From Muricea muricata (lineage: Eukaryota; Cnidaria; Anthozoa; Malacalcyonacea; Plexauridae), in assembly GCA_963855995.1 (NCBI GenBank), contig OY979716.1, forward strand, positions 84,928,042 through 84,992,041: 64,000 bases of DNA, read 5' to 3'. The notes under the pieces were generated by a model. It did no database searches. It saw nothing but the letters and a program-made list of their open reading frames with translations, and was not told the DNA's origin. Position numbers and translations under genes: made by a program. Below are positions 58,381 to 64,000 of the stretch, piece by piece. The number at the start of each line of letters is the position of its first letter. The first letter of the stretch is position 1.

Positions 58381-58613
58381 GGGCCTGTTCATATGTGGTG
58401 AGCTGGCCCAGTTAACCGGGCCTGTTCATATGAGGTGAGCTGGCCCAGTTAACCGGGCCAGTTCAGTTAACCGGGCTAATATTCAAATCGATTTCATATG
58501 GAATTTTAGCCCACTTTATATCTCACCTTTTATCCCACCTTTTCCTCGCAAGTGTGCGTTCTAAAAAACTGGGACGAGTCCGCCAAACCGCGGGAAAATT
58601 AAATTAATTCAAA

Positions 58614-59812
58614 ATGGCAAGACAAAACAATATGCTATTGCCATTCATTTGTTTACAATTCATATGTCTTTTATGTATACTCGTTCAATTATATGGCTTC
58701 ATTTTGCTTCACAAATTAAACGAAAGGCGCTTACTGGAAGCTCTATGTCAAGCACATTTGCGAAAGCGCAATTATTTCCTAATGCGATTGAAGATGTTAA
58801 AGCAACGACGACTTAGAAGGGCGAAACGGAGGTATTGGTTTAAACCTGGTCGAACAGATTTATGGTGGCAAAACATGTTAAATGGTGTAGCGCCACAGGA
58901 AGCCTGGAAAAAAAATTTTAGAATGACAAAAGAATCCTTTATAGAGCTGGTAGAAAAGTTACGTCCTTTAATTGCCCCAAATCCGAATAGTCCCAACAGC
59001 CGAGTTGTAAGTACTGAAAAGAAATTGGCGGTCTCGTTATACTTCCTAAAAGATACAGGTTCATTATGTATGACGGCTAATGCTTTTGGTATTGCGATAA
59101 ACACTGCTTCTAAAATAATAACAGACACGTGTACATTTATTGTAAAACTGTTAGGTCCTACTTACATACATCTGCCACAAGATGAAAATGAGATGAGAAA
59201 GAAAGTCGCAGAGTTCGAATCGAAATTTGGAATGCAACAGGCCTTTGGCTGCATAGATGGTACACACATACCAATAATTTCTCCATCAGATAATCCGCAA
59301 GATTACTATTGTTACAAGGGTTTTCATTCTTTGAATGTACAAGCAGTATGCGATTACAAAGGAACATTTATGGACGTAGAATGTCGTTGGCCGGGCAGCG
59401 TGCATGACGCTAAGGTGTTTGCGAATTCATCAGTAAATGATAAATTACGAAATGAAAAGTTGCCACGAGTGTTTCAGTCTGTTTTACCTGGCTACGAAAA
59501 AGTCCCAAATTACCTAATTGGTGGTCCAGCCTACCCACTTACACCTTTTTGCATGAAAGAATATGACACATGTCAAAACAACGAGAAGTTGTTTTTAACA
59601 ACTTGTTAAGATCAGCTAGAAATCCGATCGAATGTGCCTTCGGGCGATTAAAAGCAAGATGGGCTGTTTTAACCAAAAAGATTGATTTCAAGTTGGAAAA
59701 AGTACCAATTGTTGTCTATGCATGCTTTGTAAGCTGCATAACTACAGTGAGCAGTACTCATCATACATTAATGAAGACATTCTCACCAAATTCAACATGG
59801 AAAAACAAATGA
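58614..59812 (+). pseudogene. PIF/Harbinger DDE nuclease, catalytic Asp lost and frameshifted
   Basis: Role by family: DDE_Tnp_4 transposase. The 331-codon frame starts MARQNNMLLPFICLQFICLL, an unusually hydrophobic N terminus that could be a membrane-like helix or a mis-chosen start. A basic segment and helical DNA-binding-like region follow, then FGCIDGTHIPI (first Asp, residue 215). The second site reads YLIGGPAYPL: Gly304 (GGT, 59523-59525) stands where the family has Asp. A frameshift at about 59575-59590 moves the end to another frame, where NPIECAFGRLKARW carries the Glu. Two independent lesions make it inactive. A Myb-like partner gene is not seen and may lie right of the window. Confidence 0.88.
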
Positions 59813-60436
59813 GAAAACTGCTAACTTACCGGATCCTGTGTATTCATGCAACAATAGTGAAGGTGAAGTTGTGAGAAAAATACTGACTCACTATGTTCGC
59901 ATCAACCTGCCTGATGATCTAGTGATATGAATACTGTTCCAAAACATTGTGAATGTGTTGTATAATATACAATATGCAGTAAAATTACTGGTACTTGCTT
60001 ATATCTCAACAGGCAATGGATAAAATTTATTACAATGGTAAAGACATTTTTCTATTTTGTGATAAAAATTATTAAAACAGCAACTTACAAAAAACAACAA
60101 GCTTAAAGTCAACTGACATGCAGGGATGAATCCAGCATAAGCTGTGAGTCCCCAGCAAAAATATACTGGAGTGTGACTGCCAACTAAAAGAATTAATATA
60201 TTGATTTCATCATACCTAGAATTAGACAAACAAGGTTGCCTAGAGGCCTTCTTACACAGGTTTCAAAGTTCTAAAAATATCAAATATTAGCAGTGCTATA
60301 TAATACTCTAAAATTGGATCTGAGAGCACATTTGTGTAGGTGTGCAGGAATTGCCAGGAAATTATTGCTTTCACATATAGCACACAAAGAAATCAGTTTC
60401 TCCATCCCTGCAAGTCAGATATAAAATATAGGTTTA
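59813..60436. other. Harbinger 2 non-coding sequence
   Basis: AT-rich; no ORF with a recognisable domain. It continues after the Tc1-type insertion at 63733. Confidence 0.45.
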
Positions 60437-60670
60437 CAGTCAAAATACAAAAAGTGTCCCACTTCCGCTTGTGTAGTCTGTTGCGACTTCCTGTAATTAA
60501 CTGCCAACTACAGAAGCCTTTTCACAACTACAGTAACGTGTACAAAGGGAGTGGTTATAGAACACAGTAGCGTTGCTCTTGTGCCTGAGTTGCTAAATTA
60601 TGTAGGTATGCATGGCTCTGTTGTTTTTAAAAAGTAGAGCGTCTATTTACAGTAACTTTACACTAACACG

Positions 60671-62348
60671 ATGGAAACATTTTCTACAACTCCAACAAAG
60701 ACTTGGCTTAAAGCGTTGCAAATGGAACATGTATATGAAATATTTGAAAGTCACGGGTTTACAACTGTTGGAAGTTTGAACGAAATGCGTGATGAGAATC
60801 TGCAGTTGATGTTTAAAGCTCCTCATAAACTAAAACTTGTTGAGCTAAGGGTTTTGGAATTGAAGCTTCGTGCATTGAGAAAGGTAAGACTGCCTTACTG
60901 TATTTTATTTTACGTTTGATTGAATAAACAGAATTACTGTATTTGCATGATTCGTCATGTGTTTGAAGCTTGCTTAGTAATTGTATTTACTGTATAATTT
61001 TCACTTCAGAAAGGTTGCTCGTCGGATGAGAGAGATGAATAATTGGGGACGGTATGTAATCAGTGTATGGTCACTAAGAATTGATTTCACGCTGTAAGTT
61101 GTGAAAATGTATAATTTGCTTTAAGGCGTCGATGTCTGTTACTGATAAACATGGTCAGAATAGCGGAATTATTTATAAAAAAGCAGCCGAGTTCGAAGAA
61201 CAGAATCAAAACCGTTCAGATAAACTGATGTCTTTGCAGGAAGAGTTGCGCTTGCTTGAACAACCTGTACAAGAACTAGAACCTTTAGGGCGAAGTGCGA
61301 CTGTGTGCGAAAATTGTCATCACAAAGGACATAGGAATGACGCCCGACACGCTTATGAGTATGTATCCTGCGTTGGATTTCACTATTGTGGTCAAAAGAA
61401 ATTACATCCGGAGCATACCCAAAAATTGAACGAGATCAAAAGGCAAGTGAATCAGTTGAAAAAAGATATTGATAAAGGTAAGGAGTCCATAAAAATAATT
61501 TCAGAGTTCGAGAGCAAATCAGAAGCGTACTTTTTTCAAGAAATGACACCAGCTTGAAAGTGCTGGACTGGAACCGTTACAAAAACCGAGCAAATCTATT
61601 TAGAGATCTCAGAATCTTGCGATCAGCTTTTAATTGTAAAGTTCCCACGAAAGGTGCAGATGACAGGAATTTTTTAAAGAGCATTCTCGAGCGCGAGCAT
61701 GCGAAAATAAACCAAACAAGTGGGAAATTTGCTATTGATGATTCGTATGACGGGACTAAAGTTAGCCCAATTAAATTTAGCAGCACGAGTAGAAAACGGC
61801 TTACCTATGAAAAACAGATCGGTGACTCTAGTGTTGACGATAGTGATTCGGGTAGTTCAATATCGGACAGTTCGTCGTCATTTTCAGAAACATCATATGA
61901 CAGGTACAAGGATAAAGCTGCTAAAAGTTTGAAGAGAAAGCGTGCTCATTTTCGTAAGAAGCGTAAACATAGGAGTAAAAAGAAACTTCAAAAACAAAAA
62001 TCATCATCTTACAATCAGTCAATTGATTTTGACTGTACTAATTATGGACTCGACAGTACGAACCATGGACAAAGTGAAATAACACCAACATCAATACCTA
62101 GAATTACTATTTCCGAACCGCCTGTTACAGCTGATACTACCAAAGCAACCTGTTCATATGCTTGCGTTTTATCGTATCCGTCAAGTCCTATCCCAAGTGC
62201 GGTGAGTCAGAACACCGAACACGTTAGGCAGTCGCCGTCTCAAACCACCGCTGTAATAAATAATTTTAGTAGTGGAAATGTAGTTGATAGTACCCGCCTT
62301 AATATCGACACGTTATTGCTTGCTGCGTCTCTCAAAGATAAATGTTGA
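60671..62348 (+). pseudogene. SAM-domain, Cys/His-cluster, basic Ser-rich protein (spliced; one frameshift)
   Basis: Exon 1 (60671-60883) starts METFSTTPTKTWLKALQMEH and forms a complete SAM domain ending before a GTAAG donor. An exon joined at 61126 (after TTTAAG) keeps phase. It gives a helical segment, then a metal-site-like cluster CENCHHKGHRNDARH...CVGFHYCGQKKLHPEH at about 61306-61420, then a coiled coil (KLNEIKRQVNQLKKDIDKGK). A TGA at 61555 ends this frame. Coding continues at once in another frame (about 61554-62348) with a KVLDWNRYKNRANLFRDLRI stretch, an Asp/Ser-rich acidic run and a strongly basic patch (KRKRAHFRKKRKHRSKKK) that looks like a nuclear signal. A 42-base alternative exon (61010-61051) would introduce a stop. 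Function unknown; a protein-protein and nucleic-acid contact role is inference. Confidence 0.68.
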
Positions 62349-62804
62349 TACATGCTGACGTTGAACTGCATTCATATTTTTCCATTTACTTGTTAAGTTC
62401 TAATAGCATATTGGAGTTGAACAGCTATGTATGCATGCATATCCATATTTGTTGAGTCATACTGCAGGACACTGATTTAAGCTGAAGTAGCTTACTTGAA
62501 AGTACATTTGATCTTATTGTAACATTAAAAAAGGTTTACAGGCAATCAAGTTTTTGTGTACGTTTTTTAACTGATTATAGCTATGACGTTCTATCTGACA
62601 ATTTACACTAAGCAAAAAATTTTTTTGCGAGAGAAATAGATATCAGACTAACTAGGGAATTTTATTCAAACAAAGCTTGGTCGCCTGTACGCACGTTGTT
62701 AATATTTCGTGTGATTTATAAACATGTATGTTTCAAATACATCTTGCTATTTGTTTTTAATGTAAATCAAGGAGTTCTGTTAAAAATGTTTGTATATAAC
62801 GAAT
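62349..62804. other. Spacer between convergent genes of the Tc1-type element
   Basis: AT-rich; no coding continuation of the transposase was found on either strand, so the missing catalytic half is not here. Confidence 0.55.
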
Positions 62805-63527
62805 TTAATGAGTAATGTATCCACAATGTCTAAAAACACGACGTGAAAGCTCTGGAGTCACATTGTCAAGTGCTAATGATATTGCCAGTTCAGTGAAATT
62901 TTCGGTGAAATCTGGATTCTTTCGTAATCGGCATTTCATCACACTAAAGTGATCTACTCCAAACACACTGTGAAGTAAATTGATAGTAAACGTCGCATCA
63001 GAAGCGTAGCGTTGTAATTCGTAAGCCGGTTGACCGCGAGCCGAATGGCCGTATAAACGGTTTCCAGATGTTCTTACCACGGAACTTTCATCGAAAAAAT
63101 GTAGTGTTGTCGGATCAGTGTTTGACATCATTGCCATAAATTCAAAAAACCTGATTTTTACGTTGTCCCTTTCAGATTCCGCTGGAGTCGTCTGAATTTT
63201 TTTATACGTGTATCCTAATTTATCACGAGCAATTTTGTTTATTGTAGGTAAACCAGGCACGTGTTCTGCGCCTAAGTGTGCGAAGTTTCGTTGAATTATC
63301 TTGGCTGTTATGCTCGGTTGAGTTGATTTTAAATATTCAACAAATTTAACACTATCTAGGTTGCCCACAGTTGCTTTTCGTCCCGTGGATCTTCCAGGCG
63401 AGATGGAACCAGTATTAATACTTTTAGAAATAATTTTTTTGTAGGTTTTGGAATCAACTCTTACTTCTCTAGCAATTTCAGAATATGTAAATCCTTGCGC
63501 AAACAAGTCAGTTATTTTGCTTCGCAC
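62805..63527 (-). pseudogene. Tc1/mariner (IS630-like) transposase, N-terminal part only
   Basis: Role by family: DDE transposase acting on TA sites. Seen: a helix-turn-helix at the N terminus (LFAQGFTYSEIAREVRVDSK), a second DNA-binding segment after GRSTGRKATVG, and then the start of the DDE_3 catalytic domain with FFDESSVVRTSGNRLYGH (first Asp) and GQPAYELQRYASDATFTINL. The ORF ends at 62805 (CGYITH) before the second Asp and the third acidic residue. About 240 codons remain of a usual 330-400. No in-frame ATG lies upstream before a TAA near 63590; the frame opens with GTG here, so a lost start or an upstream exon is likely. Catalytically dead alone; the element would need help in trans. 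Confidence 0.78.
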
Positions 63528-63732
63528 CTCGTCACGAATTGGTTTACCTGGCGCATATACGCCACCAGGCGAATTTTTTTTTATATGTTAAATTGTTCAA
63601 ATTGTGGCGCTTTCTGTACACGTTACTGTAGTTATGAAAAGGCTTCTGTAATTGGCAGTTGATTAACTGGTATTACAGGAAGTCGCAACAGACTACACAA
63701 ACGGAAGTGGGACACTTTTTGTATTTTGACTG

Positions 63733-64000
63733 TAATCTATAATATAAACCCATAACCCCTAAACACAACTTTCATTTGCTGAACTGCAATCCTCAAAATA
63801 TAATAAAACATAAATATCTGTACAGTACCAGTAATAATGTTGGGTTGATTGAAAAGTTTGCAAACACAACAAAAGCACTATTTGGATGTTTACACCTAAT
63901 GTGTATACTTTTAAATAATTTGAAACAACTGTTAAATATGTTTAAATAACTGTTAAATAAGATTAATGAAACCTTTGTTGTTCATTGTAACTTGGTCGTG
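63733..64000. other. Harbinger 2 sequence continuing past the window
   Basis: AT-rich, no feature recognised. Confidence 0.4.

Larger units (their letters stand above)
60437..63732. mobile_element. Tc1/mariner-type element carrying a SAM/zinc-cluster gene
   Basis: TIRs of about 107 bp start CAGTCAAAATACAAAAAGTG and end with the complement. TA flanks both sides (60435-60436 and 63733-63734). The 3296-bp element contains a + strand SAM-domain gene and a - strand, truncated Tc1/IS630-like transposase, convergently arranged. It is inserted in Harbinger copy 2. Confidence 0.92.
58381..64000 (+). mobile_element. PIF/Harbinger copy 2 (right end outside window)
   Basis: The left TIR GGGCCTGTTCATATGTGGTG follows target TAA in the LTR. 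The first 37 bp are tandemly duplicated (58381 and 58418). No right TIR is seen before 64000, and a Tc1-type element is inserted at 60437-63732. The end coordinate is simply the window edge. Confidence 0.7.

Overview
The window reads as nuclear DNA of an invertebrate animal, most likely a cnidarian. This is an inference from AT-rich composition, GT-AG introns, and the mix of element families (Polinton/Maverick, BEL/Pao, CR1/L2-like and jockey-like LINEs, intron-bearing PIF/Harbinger, hAT, Tc1/mariner, and very many MITEs). There is no bacterial-style gene organisation, and no rRNA, tRNA gene or CRISPR array. Almost all protein-coding signal is of transposon or virus-like origin. The one convincing host-gene piece is a first exon of an SLC5-type sodium:solute symporter at 32876-33208 (- strand).

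Layout. (1) 1 to about 11.15 kb: the right part of a decayed Polinton/Maverick. It holds a packaging-ATPase fragment, a small pX-like protein, a second conserved small protein, a capsid-type protein, accessory ORFs and protein-primed DNA polymerase B. The ATPase is split by a MITE. The capsid gene is split by a 2.3-kb LINE, which itself carries an hAT MITE with an 8-bp target-site duplication (TSD). (2) 11.2-14.5 kb: PIF/Harbinger copy 1, with a Myb/SANT-like gene and a convergent DDE nuclease carrying an intron. (3) 14.5-17.3 kb: a jockey-like LINE broken by a 1-kb insertion rich in palindromes. (4) 17.4-20.1 kb: a decayed multi-exon gene whose best-preserved part looks like a SWIM zinc finger. 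(5) 20.4-22.3 kb: two LINE fragments and a MITE. (6) 22.4-32.6 kb: a MITE cluster including two long-arm foldback elements. (7) 33.2-47.6 kb: mostly anonymous AT-rich DNA with several TIR elements. (8) 47.6-58.4 kb: a BEL/Pao LTR retrotransposon on the - strand. It contains a complete hAT transposon (51335-54827, 8-bp TSD, uninterrupted 878-codon transposase), a 5'-truncated LINE, and a local duplication with filler DNA. (9) 58.4 kb to the window end: PIF/Harbinger copy 2, inserted in the BEL long terminal repeat. It is interrupted by a 3.3-kb Tc1/mariner-type element (60437-63732) with about 107-bp inverted repeats. That element carries a SAM-domain, Cys/His-cluster, basic-nuclear gene next to a truncated transposase.

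How the parts relate: this is an archive of nested insertions, readable from TSDs. The hAT transposase is the only apparently intact mobility gene. The Polinton, BEL, LINE and both Harbinger transposases carry frameshifts, stops or lost catalytic residues. The least familiar cargo is the SAM/zinc-cluster gene in the Tc1-type element, followed by the foldback pair with inverted spacers.
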